From Numida meleagris (taxonomy: Eukaryota > Chordata > Aves > Galliformes > Numididae), in contig NC_034412.1 in assembly GCF_002078875.1 (NCBI RefSeq), positions 78,352,445 to 78,416,444 on the forward strand: 64,000 nucleotides of DNA, written 5' to 3'. The notes under the pieces are model-generated. The model did no database searches. It was given only the letters and a program-made list of their open reading frames with translations, and was not told the origin of the DNA. This document shows positions 36,987 to 46,738 of the stretch, one piece after another (the stretch's first letter is position 1; the number at the start of each line of letters is the position of its first letter). The translations under genes and the position numbers were made by a program.

Positions 36987-37611
36987 TCTTGTGAGATGCT
37001 GTTTTAGACTCTTTTGTCTCAAAGTTTGCTGCAAGACCTCCCTATCTCAAAGTTTGTATGAGCCATTTATCACTCTTTTTCTCAAGGTTTACACGAAGGC
37101 CCACAGGCATTTCCTGTCTTGCCAATCCTACCTATGCCTAAGCATGATTGCCAGGGGCAGCGAAGATAAGATCAGAAGGAAAAAAAAGTTCTGCCAGGGT
37201 CCAAGGTATGACTAAGCAACCTCCTGGGGAATGGACCTCAGAGGAGACTGAGCACCTGAAAGGGGATACACATACCAACTCGTGCCATCATCTAGGAACC
37301 CAAGACTGGCAGGACAGTAGAAAAGACTGTCTGAATGAGAGAAAGGGAGAGAATCCATCTCATCTACCTGAAGATGTCCTCGTACCAACGGAATGCCACT
37401 AGAATCCGTGGTGGTGATTGCTTCTTGTTTTCTATGAAGAACCCTTGCTTTTATTTCCTATCTTTTTACTATTGCCCACCTTCCCCTCCCCATCACCCTA
37501 ACTATGAATCTGTAGTAAACTGGGAGAGCAACATTTGACCTCTTTTTCTGTCTTAATCTCACTCTGGGTCTATATCATGAATCAGTTTTCTTTCGATAAC
37601 TGGAGTGAGAC
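36987..37611 (+). mobile_element. Probable LTR remnant, family unknown
   Basis: The block lies between mariner pieces and looks like inserted DNA. It contains three imperfect 'tctcaaagttt' copies (near 37017, 37051 and 37081). Its right part is LTR-like: a C/T-rich stretch, 'tagtaaactgggagagc' and 'tcttaatctcactctgggtc', ending close to ACA at 37612 where mariner sequence resumes. No clear left terminus or target duplication was found. It could instead be unrelated unique DNA. Confidence 0.3.
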
Positions 37612-38122
37612 AGATCTCCATAAAGATTCAGAATGTCAATCAATGCAATTTTTTCTTCATGGAGGAATTCAATCATAGAATCATAGGATCACCAAGGTTG
37701 GAAAAGACCTCCAAGATCATCCAGTTCAACCATCCACCTATCACCAATATTTTCCCACTAAACCGTGTCCCTAAGTACAACATCTAAACGTTTCTTGAAC
37801 ACCTCCAGGGACAGTGATTCCACCACCTCTCTGGGCAGCCTGTTCCAGCACTTAACCACTTTTTCAAAGAAGATTTTCCTAACATCCAACCTAAATCTCC
37901 CCTGGTGCAACTTGAGGCCAGTGACCCTTTAATTCATACGCAATTCCATGTCCAACGCCATTTTGTCAGACTGCCCCTCTGCCGCCATCTGTCGCACAGC
38001 AACAATATGTAATGGAGTATTGAACGGAATATTCAGCCTCTGCTGCCATACTACCAATATCTGCCTTTGATGTTCTGGGCTATCATAATAAGATAAGATT
38101 CATTACTTTCAGAGCAATCCCT
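37612..38122 (-). mobile_element. Mariner amino-terminal end with TIR, split by a CR1
   Basis: The right end near 38100-38122 carries a decayed mariner TIR ('attactttcagagcaa'). Reading leftward on the minus strand, a 'gacaaaatggc' start region (about 37960) leads into the amino-terminal transposase segment. This is interrupted by the CR1 at 37672-37931 and resumes at 37672-37612 with 'EFLHEEKIALIDI' followed by 'YGD'. It is the inverse orientation of the mariner copies at 7.3 and 45 kb. Confidence 0.78.
37672..37931 (-). mobile_element. CR1 LINE fragment inside mariner
   Basis: Minus-strand CR1 from 'atcatagaatcatagg' through 'aggttggaaaagacctcc', 'cccactaaaccgtgtccct' and 'ggcagcctgttccagcactt' to 'ctggtgcaacttgaggcca'. 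Mariner sequence flanks both sides, and 'aattca' appears at both junctions (37666-37671 and 37931-37936), a possible short target duplication. Confidence 0.9.
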
Positions 38123-40117
38123 GTAGTTCAACTTGAATTTTAGTATCAAATTAAAAATTTACAACCCCATATACTAGTTTAGTGGAACAGACAAATACTC
38201 TGGTTCACCCAGTTGTTGGCACCCAGGCACACAGGCCCTTGGGATCTGCAGTGTCACAACGATTGCTGGCACAGATACATCAATCCTGTCACCTCTCATT
38301 TGCCTCAAGTTACTGGCCCTTTAATTCACTCATTCTTCAGTAAGTTTTGCACAGTCCCACAGGCCCCTCTCGAATTTCCATAGTACTTATGTTGATTTTG
38401 TGTTTCCCTTCCTGGCTGTTACAAAGTCCAGGGTGACCCTCCAAAGCTACACCTGGAGTTTCTTAACAACACATCAGCTAACGCTGAAGACTCACAGACT
38501 TTGCCATGGCTTCTTTTATCACTTATCTTTCAGATTGGTGTCTCTGTGTCTTTTGTTTATCATGTTCCCTGTTACTTATGATTCCCTTCAAACTGAAAAG
38601 GTCCTTGACCTGATAGCCTTAATGAAGTGGGTTTTCTCATAGTCCACTTTCTTTTATAGATTCCACAGCTGAAAAAAATGAACCTTGGACACACGTAAGG
38701 AGACAGAAGCATACAAAGGAGACTGATGAAAAAAAAATCCATTACTTGTTGAAAACATTATCATGGTGCAAGGTTCATCTAAAAGAAAATAAGACTCTTC
38801 TAGGCAGCCTTCTCTTCTCCTTATTCAGTTTTCTGTTTTCCCTACAACACCAGATTAACAGAAGAGAGTATGAAGGAGGAAAATATAGTATGATTGTTTT
38901 TCAACTTGTTTTCAGCTTCCAGCATCTGGAGTCAAAGTCAGATCATCATTTTTAGTAGCTATTTTTTCATACCATTCAAATGGTAGTTTGGTCTTGCCAG
39001 TATTTTGTGACAGTATTTACTAGTCACACGCTTTCCCAAGAAGCCCATTGCTTATGGATTTCTTATCAGCTTAATCATTAATATTTGTCAGTTTATTACA
39101 TGCTTATCTGCCCATGCAAACAGAGAACCTGCACATTGTATTTTGCTTTTTTGTTCACTTTATCTGTTTTCTGAGCTTTCACAAGAGTTTAACACTCTAA
39201 AACATTCCTTACTGTTTAATTTTTGTATTAATTTCAGTATCCTTTTCCATTCTATACTTTAATCTCTTGATTTTCCATGAATAAATCTTGTGTTAACATG
39301 AGTTTATTTACATTCTATTTTCATCACCTTCTTCAGTAATTAACTGCGTATATTTATTGCTCTATGTGTGAAGTACAAGGTAATTTAATCTTGATCTCCG
39401 ATTTTAACTTTAAGTTTCCTGGTTTTAGAAACTCTCACCACATTTCTGTTTTATAAGTAATGTAGTTTGCTCCTTTGCACTTATGCACCTGCTTTGCTCT
39501 CAATACAGCTCCACTGTTTCATTACTGAAATAATGAAAAGAGATGAGAATCATACCTTGGATTTTTAAAAGATCTTTACTGAATGAACTCTATTTCATAT
39601 ATTTTGACAAAGTTGTAGATTTTCCAATACTTTCACAATACTTCTGTACAGTGATCAGAATTATATTTTGCTTTACAAAGTGAAATTGGCATTACCTATT
39701 TACCTAACATTTTTTTAAAATTGAAATCTTTTTGATGTTTAATACACCTGTGAGCTCGCAAATTCCACCATTAGTAGTTTCCTAAGATACCAACACACAT
39801 ATTCAAACAAGGCACAGGAAAACAGCATAGGAAAACAAGGAGAAAATCCTGCAGTACTTACATATTTTGAATCTTTTCAAACTCTTTGTATTCTCAGAAT
39901 TGTATCAATTTTAACAGTATGATAAACTCTTAACTCATATTTGTGCTATTTGTAAAGTGGTGTAATGTTCCCTTCAGAGTTCTGAAGAGAACTACGGAAG
40001 CAAAGAATAAGAGCTTTTTGAACACGCTACGTTATGACTTTGGAAGAATGAAACTGTAACAGTTATCAAAATTAATTTCAAGGCCCTGTCTTAATAAGAA
40101 TTCAAATAACTGACTCC
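38123..40117. other. No gene recognised; part unclassified
   Basis: The section 38200-38660 is less AT-rich than its surroundings, with phrases such as 'cacccaggcacacaggcccttgg', and could be a degraded element, but I could not assign it. From 38700 on it is AT-rich unique-looking DNA with no convincing open frame. Confidence 0.4.
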
Positions 40118-40441
40118 TGTCAGCGCTTAGTCCCATTAGAGAATTCTCTCAGTCATGGTAGCATCAGAATAGTAAGTCCTCTTTATTGTGTTCAACATAC
40201 ATCTTATATATCCTCCACTCGCAAGCAGTAAATCCACTCACGATTAATTGGCCTTAAGTTCTTCCAAACAACATCGATAACAAACAAAGGGTTCCTTAAC
40301 TGTCCCAGATGTGACAAGATTAGCTGCGCATACTAAAGGAGTATCCTGTTTACACTTTAGCCCTGTCTCCTCTCTGTCTTACTTTTCAGACTCCCAAGGC
40401 CTCATAGCGATACAGAGTCTGTTGAGCTCCTTGGTGTTACA
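40118..40441 (-). mobile_element. Endogenous retrovirus 3' LTR
   Basis: On the minus strand this 324-bp LTR starts TGTAACACC and ends GCGCTGACA, giving TGT...ACA termini. It has a TATA-like sequence (reverse of 40204-40212) and AATAAAG (reverse of 40181-40187) about 20 bp further on. The 5' side (on the plus strand the right side) is directly preceded by a purine-rich tract, so this is a 3' LTR and not a solo LTR. No matching target duplication was found next to it, as expected if the other end of the element was lost. Confidence 0.75.
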
Positions 40442-40470
40442 TCTCCCCCCACAACTCCAGCTTCCAAAGT
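40442..40470 (-). mobile_element. Polypurine tract and short internal piece of the same retrovirus
   Basis: Read on the minus strand, 'gtggggggaga' ends exactly where the LTR's TGTAACA begins. A purine tract at that place is the primer site for plus-strand DNA in retroviruses. The internal part seems to stop within a few tens of bases, since nothing viral is recognisable beyond about 40490. Confidence 0.6.
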
Positions 40471-40490
40471 GGTAACCAAGTTCAAAGAAA

Positions 40491-41841
40491 TTACAAAATG
40501 CAGTATGGATACTTTGCAGGGAGTATTTTCAAGTAAAATACATTTTCAGCTGAGAGTAATGTTGACGTTAAACTCTTATCCCACAAATGTCCTAAGACAC
40601 GCATACATCTACCTGAGAAAAAATAGTCAAGTAATATTGTACATAGTTCTGAATGTGTGAGTCTTCCTTCTGTCTCATGAGAATTATGTAAAGCAGGTAT
40701 ATTTTCCATGAATAAGGAAATAGGATAAACTGTAATAGTAAATATTTGCTTTTGCATTCTATAGTCTAAAGGCTAATCAGAGTACATACATTTTATGTGT
40801 ATGATTATGGAGATTATATGTGCGTATGTATGTATTAAAATTAACTTTTTATTATCTATTGCCAGTATGAAACTGCTGATCAGGTTTAGTTAAGGTATCA
40901 TCCAGCAAGAGAAATGAAGAGATTTAGGGTTTTTTTTTGCTGTTGTTGTTGTTTTGTTTTAGTTTCAGTCTTTGTTTTTGTTGTTTTTCCATGATTTGCA
41001 CATTTTGAAATAGTAACTTTCCCTATAATCTCAAGGGAAAAAAGGATCAGTAATAATTTAGTTCAGAAAAAATATAGATGAATATATCACATGTGAAGGG
41101 AGCTGAGGCAGTTCCATGAAAAGATCAAGAAATAAGTTCAGATAGTTGTTATTAAAGTCTTGGTTTTTATATATTTTTCAGTATCTTAATTTCATCACTG
41201 TATATGAGACATACACAAGAGCACCAACAGTGGAACGCATTAGAAACTTCATTGTAAACTACGAATGAAACAAAAAAGGAATGTGATTTTTTTCTCTTAT
41301 AAGTAACAAATATTCATGAAATGTTCCTAATTATTGCTCAGTGTAATAATGTGATTAAAATTATATATATATCCTATACTATATATATATATATATATAC
41401 TATAAAGTTTTTCTAGGACAAAGTAAAAATTAAAGCTTTTTTAAAGCAGTCTGTTTTTCATAAGAACTTCTTTCATTTGGCACAATTTTCACATTTGTAT
41501 GTGAATGCTGACGATGATTACTGGAAAAGAACGCAGAGCTTTGAGGGCTAAAATGTTTGAAATTTGCCTTCTCCCACAGAGTTTTTTATGTGATGCCAAG
41601 GAATGTTTTAACCAAATATTTCATAGTTGGTCACTAATTGCACATTTTTCTGTCTGTTGGGCACCCAGTTCAATACCTTGGAACTAGCAATGAAAGAAAG
41701 AACGTTGAATGTTAGAGCTAATTAGAAAAGAAAAAAGGCAAATGAGAGAGAGACCAGCATTTTATTTGCTAGACAAGTCTACTGTGTATATTCATTTGGA
41801 ATACTGCTTGCCCCTGTTCATCTCACCCTATATCAAAAGAT
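40491..41841. other. No gene or clear repeat seen
   Basis: AT-rich DNA. A (GTT)n-like stretch lies near 40938-40956 and an imperfect (TA)n tract at about 41362-41400. Confidence 0.5.
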
Positions 41842-41972
41842 CATAGAATCATAGAATCATTGAATTATCAAAGTTGGAAAAGATCATCTAGTCCAACTGT
41901 CCACCTATCGCTAATGTTTCCCACTAAACCATATCCCTCAGTATAACATCTAAACATTTCTTGAACACTAAT
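41842..41972 (-). mobile_element. CR1 3' end fragment
   Basis: Minus-strand CR1 tail with 'catagaatcatagaatcat', 'aagttggaaaagatcatc', 'cccactaaaccatatccct' and 'aacatttcttgaacac'. About 130 bp remain. Confidence 0.88.
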
Positions 41973-43977
41973 GTAATAGGAATGGAAGAGATTCATGGAA
42001 GGATAATAATGATGACTAAAGTTATGGAAAAGTTTCTGTGCAGAAGCTCTTTGAAACTTAGAGACACCTGAGAAGGAGTGCTGTTGTCTGTAGAATCATG
42101 AAAAGAATAAATAACATATAACTGCTCATTGCTTTATAAATAGAAAAATAATAAAACCAGATGAAATTATGGTCAAGTATTGATATACAATGTGAAAACT
42201 TACACCAAAATTTATTGTACAAAATGCAATGCCAACTGAACATTTAATTCAAAATGCCTATGCACTCAGAAAATTCCATCAAAGTTTACTAATTAAAAAG
42301 GTAACCATATCCAAATCAGAACATTCCTGAGGCAAAAATCAGAAATCTAGGTGATACTTCACAACGCTTACATAGTTCTTACACGGTATCATAGATATCA
42401 CATAGATATCCAGTGTTGATCAGTGACAGAAAAAAGAGACGGATAGAGGAACCTTTGACTTTTTAGTCAATGGGTAGTACTGCCATTTAAAAAAAATAAA
42501 AAAAATCATGAATTCTAAGTCCATACAATAGCAACTGAATCTTTGGAAGGTGAACTTCATACATACATTTTGAGACTGAACTTCGATATCCAAAATTCAA
42601 GGAAATTTGACTTCAAATTTCTAGACTGAATCTGTTAAAGGCACCACCATTTAGGAGATAAGTGCATTAAGCCAGCAAAAGACTTGTATTCTAACAGAAA
42701 TTAAAACAAAATAACAACAAAATTTATATGATGCCAAAAGGAAATACCTACACTAATCCCCTGTATCCTCTTTAACACATCCTCTTTAATCAGAATTGCA
42801 TTATCAGTTTTCTTATTCCAGGCTCTTCTTCTTTCCATCTTAAAAAGCCTTTTTAAGTTTTTCAGATAATTTCCCAATGAATTGAAGTCTTAATTTTTTG
42901 TTTTGTGAGTATGACTTCCACTGTTTCAGAGATCTATGCTTAAATTTGCTTCTTTGCTGGCTAGAGACGTATCTAAAGCCTACTAAATTTTGGAGATATT
43001 TACATTCTGACAGGTTCAGGAGCCTACTAAAAATCATTGCCCATGTTGTACCACAAAATATTCACAGGTCTGTCCTGAAGAATTCATGATATAATTTAAA
43101 ATAGGAGCACAAAGGTGAAGCAGAAAGAGTACAAAATGAATCATAATCAGAATGTATTGTGAGTTTGTACAATTAAGTCATCTTTCTGTAGCTTCTCTTC
43201 AGCTTAGGTTTCAAGAGCCAACTGATGTATTTTATTTGTAACAGGAGATGGAAATTTTAAGAATTGTCTAATCTAAAGGCATAAATAATGTAGAAAGAAT
43301 GACATTATTGGTTGCAGTCAGAACTGTATAATGTACTATTTCCATAATAATCTGAACAATAAAAATACAAGGCTGTAAGGTGATACACCGTTGTGCATTT
43401 TAACATGTAGTTAAAAACTGAGTTAATTTATCAGGACAGCATAAGCACAGCTATAACATTATCAGTTTGTTCACATCAGGTCTACAGTGAGCATTGTTCA
43501 TTTGTACCAAATAACAGTGCAAGTATTTACTAGTTATTAGTTGGTAACTTCAGGTAATTACACAAATAATGAGTGACACAAATGTTTCGATGTTACTAGT
43601 CTTGAGATCATTTGTCTTTCAGGGGCTAGTGATATGCCATCTTTCAAGACCAAAAAAAAAAATAGCATGTAGCATACTCTGTCATTGCATGATATTTATT
43701 GTTTAGAATGATCTTTGTCATTTCCGGGCTCTCCACTGCAATACACACATATCATTTTCCTTTCCTGTCTGTGCTGAAATCAGATAATGCACGTATTTAT
43801 CTTTTACATTGAGGCTCATCTGTTCTTATTGTTCATATAACTGTTGTAATTAACACAGATGTTGCAACCATCTATTGACTGATCTGATAGTCTAAAGACA
43901 CAGTTTGTAATGTCAAGATTGCAGTCATTTGATATACTGTTTTGAGTTAAAAGCAGCTGCTCTTCAGTGGAGCTTTG

Positions 43978-44094
43978 TCCTCTTTTCCCTTTCCCTTTCC
44001 TTTTCCCTTTCCCTTTCCCTGCCCCTTTCCACTTTTCCTTCCTGTTTTCTTTTCTCTTTTCCTTCCCTTTCCCTTCTCCTTTCCCATTCCCTCT
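43978..44094 (+). repeat. C/T-rich (polypyrimidine) tract, about 117 bp
   Basis: The tract consists of CCCTTT/CCTTTT-like units with only a few purines. Its mirror-like symmetry could allow triplex (H-DNA) structure. The reverse strand gives a Gly/Lys-rich open frame, which is a by-product of the repeat. Confidence 0.92.
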
Positions 44095-44433
44095 TAATTT
44101 TTTGGGGTTATAAGCCATCTTCCACAGTCTGCCATCTTAGCCACTGTAGGCAATGACACAGTGCTTAATTACAAAGTGCCATAAATTCATATGCCATTTG
44201 TAACTTCGTCAGTGGCATTTGTTCTGCTAGCACTAGGACTGCAGAACACTGAAAGCAAAATTTCACAAGTTAATGGCCTGCCCTTTTCTGACAGCACACC
44301 AAGCTTTCACACTATTAAGTAACACTTTGCTTCACTCAACCACTGAACTGTTGACAAGAGCACTTTAGCAAGTCTGAACAGCAGAAAAAATCCAGTAAAT
44401 CAAAAGCTGGTTTGGAATGAGGCAGAAAAATAT

Positions 44434-44461
44434 GGGGCGGGGGGGGGGGAGGGGGAAGGGG
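44434..44461 (+). repeat. G-rich tract
   Basis: The tract holds runs of 4, 11, 5 and 4 G within 28 bp, broken by single C or A bases. It has four or more G-runs, so it could form a G-quadruplex. Confidence 0.9.
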
Positions 44462-44962
44462 AAGCTGAATCAAATGAAAAAAATAAAACAGCAAAACAAA
44501 GCATCCTGACAATTTTTGAATAGTTTTTTAACTATTTCAGACTGTTTTAGAGGCTGTATTCTACATAGCCTAAATTGTGCCTGTTTCATTGACATACTAA
44601 TGAAAAAGGAAGAAACTCACATATTTTCCCTATGGAGATAACTAAATCTTAGAAAAATTGTTCAGAATATTGGAAATATTGATCTCTATAGAGATTACAG
44701 GAAGATATCTTTTAAGAATATGAAAGAGATATTAACATCTATCATTAAAAATAAAATCAAAATCATGTATTCAAAAGTGTTCATAAAAATATGTCTCTTG
44801 AAAGCACATTAAGTTATTGCACTTTCAGAGAACAGAAAGAAAATTGAGCTCTTTAGTTTTAAATAATTCATCTAGAATAGAATGTAGACTTTTATATTAA
44901 CTGTTAAATAACACACACATACCTTCTTTTTTTTTTTTGTGATCATAACTTATTAATGTGAA

Positions 44963-45504
44963 ATCTTTTCCAAAAGTAGTGCCTCCTATTTTATTATGTT
45001 GGCCTATGATGTAAGAGGCAGATAGTGGTGATATGACAGTAGATGTTGAACGTTCCCTCCAATATCCTGTTACATTTTGTTGCCATGTGACAGATGGCAG
45101 CAGAGTGTCAGTCTGACAAAATGACATCTGACATGGAAGCGTGGATAATGCAAAGGTATGTCACTGAATTCCTCCATGTGGAAAAAATAACACTCATTGA
45201 CATTCATTGATGCTTGCTGAATGTTTATGGAGACCAAACAGTAATGTGAGCACAGTGCGGTGGTGGATGGTGCATTTTAGCAGTGGTGACAGTGACAGCG
45301 GGTCACCTCCACAGATTTTCATGAGAGCAGCATGCAGGCTTTTGTTTTTTGCAGGCAAAAATGGATAGCTAATGGTGGTGACTATGTTGAAAAACAGTGT
45401 CTTGTAGCTAAGAATTTTCTTTATCAACTAGCATTATTGTACTCTGTATCTGTTGTAGTTTCCATGGAAATAAATAGGAGACATTACTTTTGGAGCAACC
45501 TATG
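44963..45504 (+). mobile_element. Mariner deletion derivative (Mariner1_GG-like), full length
   Basis: About 540 bp, bounded by inverted ends: 'ccaaaagtagtgcctcctatt' (44970-44990) and its partner 'aataggagacattacttttgg' (45473-45493), with only two mismatches. It has the same internal structure as the copy at 7.3 kb, with no insertion. The short length and shared internal junction show a non-autonomous derivative that spread as such. Mobility needed a transposase from another copy. Confidence 0.88.
45121..45502 (+). pseudogene. Fused ends of a mariner transposase, catalytic core missing
   Basis: From the ATG at 45121 the translation gives 'MTSDMEAW' and 'RYVTEFLHVEKITLIDIH', then 'NVYGDQTV' after a stop, which are the amino-terminal DNA-binding helices. 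After a 'GDSDSGSPP'-like linker it jumps, in another frame, to the carboxy terminus 'KWIANGGDYVEK' near 45360-45395 and on into the right TIR. The whole catalytic region (three Asp residues) is absent. In-frame stops and a frameshift make it non-coding. Confidence 0.75.
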
Positions 45505-45980
45505 AACAGTGGTAGATCACAGAGAAAATGATGTATAAAATTTTCTCAAGAAAATTCTTGAAAGTGAATGAAATCTATTCTTGTCTAGCAGCAGACACAA
45601 TATAATATGAAGATTTTGGTCAAAAAGAGCATCAAATTTATGTGATTATCAGGTTTAACCCTGTATCAAAATTGCACATCAGAAGATGCCCATAAAACAA
45701 CAACAAAAGTTTCTAATACATTATGTGGAATTTTGCAAATACAAATACTAAGAAATGCACCTACTTTATATGTAAGTGATATTTTGAAAGCGTACTCAGA
45801 TTTTCAGCAGATGTTCCCATTCTTGTCATCAAAACGATTTCACATTTTGTTCACAAATGTGATTCATAAAGTTTTCTATCAAACTGAGTCAAGCAGGATT
45901 TCTTATTATCTGAAAACATATTGGTATATTGCATTTGATTTCAGAGAGATTTCCGTGTTACATCTTGGAGAATATTGGCT
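45505..45980. other. No gene or clear repeat seen
   Basis: AT-rich sequence; an 89-codon frame at 45733-46002 runs into the CR1 tail and has no known motif. Confidence 0.5.
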
Positions 45981-46738
45981 TCACAGAATCACAGAATCCT
46001 AGGCTTTGTAAAGGACCTCTGGATATAATTTAGTCCAAACTCCCTGCAAGTTCCTTAGAGTATGTAACACATGAAAGCATCCAGGCAGGTTTTGATTTTA
46101 TCCAGGGAAGGAGACTCCCTGGATAAAATCCTCCCTTTTTGGGAAACCTGTTCCAGTGCACTTTCACTCTCAAAATCAATAATTTATTTCTCATGATCTC
46201 ATAGGAAGTATGGAACTTCCTATGTTGCAGTTTGTGCCTGTTGCCTCTTGTCCTGTTGCTCATCACCACTTAAAAGAGCCTGGTCCTATCCATTTACCTC
46301 CTGCCCATTAGATATTTATAAGCATTTATAATATCGCCTCTCTGTCTTCTCCAGGTTCAATCCCAGGTCTCTCAGCCTGTCCTCATAAGGGAAATGCTCC
46401 TAATACTCTTTGTAGTCTTTTGCTGGATTGTGTCCAGTAGTTCCCTGTCTTTCTTGAACTGAATAGCCCATAACTGGAAACAGTTTTCCAGATATGTGCT
46501 CATAATCACAGATTAGAGGGGGAGGATCACCTCCCTTGACCTGCTGACCATGCTCTTTTTAATGCACCGCAGGAAACTGTTGTCATTCTTGGCCACAAGG
46601 GCACACTGCTGGCTAGTGGCCAACTTGTCCATCAGGATACCCAGGTCTTTCTCTGCAGAGCTCCTTTCCAGCAAGTCAGCCCTTAACCTGATGCATACCT
46701 CCTTAGGTGTAGAACTCTACACTTTCCCTTGTTGAACA
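45981..46738 (-). mobile_element. CR1 LINE, older subfamily
   Basis: Minus-strand CR1 of about 760 bp from 'cacagaatcacagaatcct' to the 'gtagaactctacactttcc' region. It covers the 3' UTR and the end of ORF2, with 'gggaaacctgttccagtgca', 'gcctcttgtcctgttgctca', 'tctccaggttcaatccc' and 'ggccacaagggcacactgc'. It is more diverged than the 10- and 56-kb copies and has an unusual small duplication of 'ctccctggataaaatc'-type sequence near 46095-46130. No frame is open over its length. Confidence 0.9.

Larger units (their letters stand above)
41973..44962. other. No gene seen; low-complexity tracts only
   Basis: AT-rich DNA. Open frames around 43816-44156 arise from the pyrimidine tract listed separately. 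No interspersed repeat was recognised. Confidence 0.5.

Noticed and set aside
43816..44118. 100-codon Gly/Lys-rich open frame on the minus strand
   Set aside because: It comes from the polypyrimidine tract read in reverse; there is no non-repetitive conserved part.
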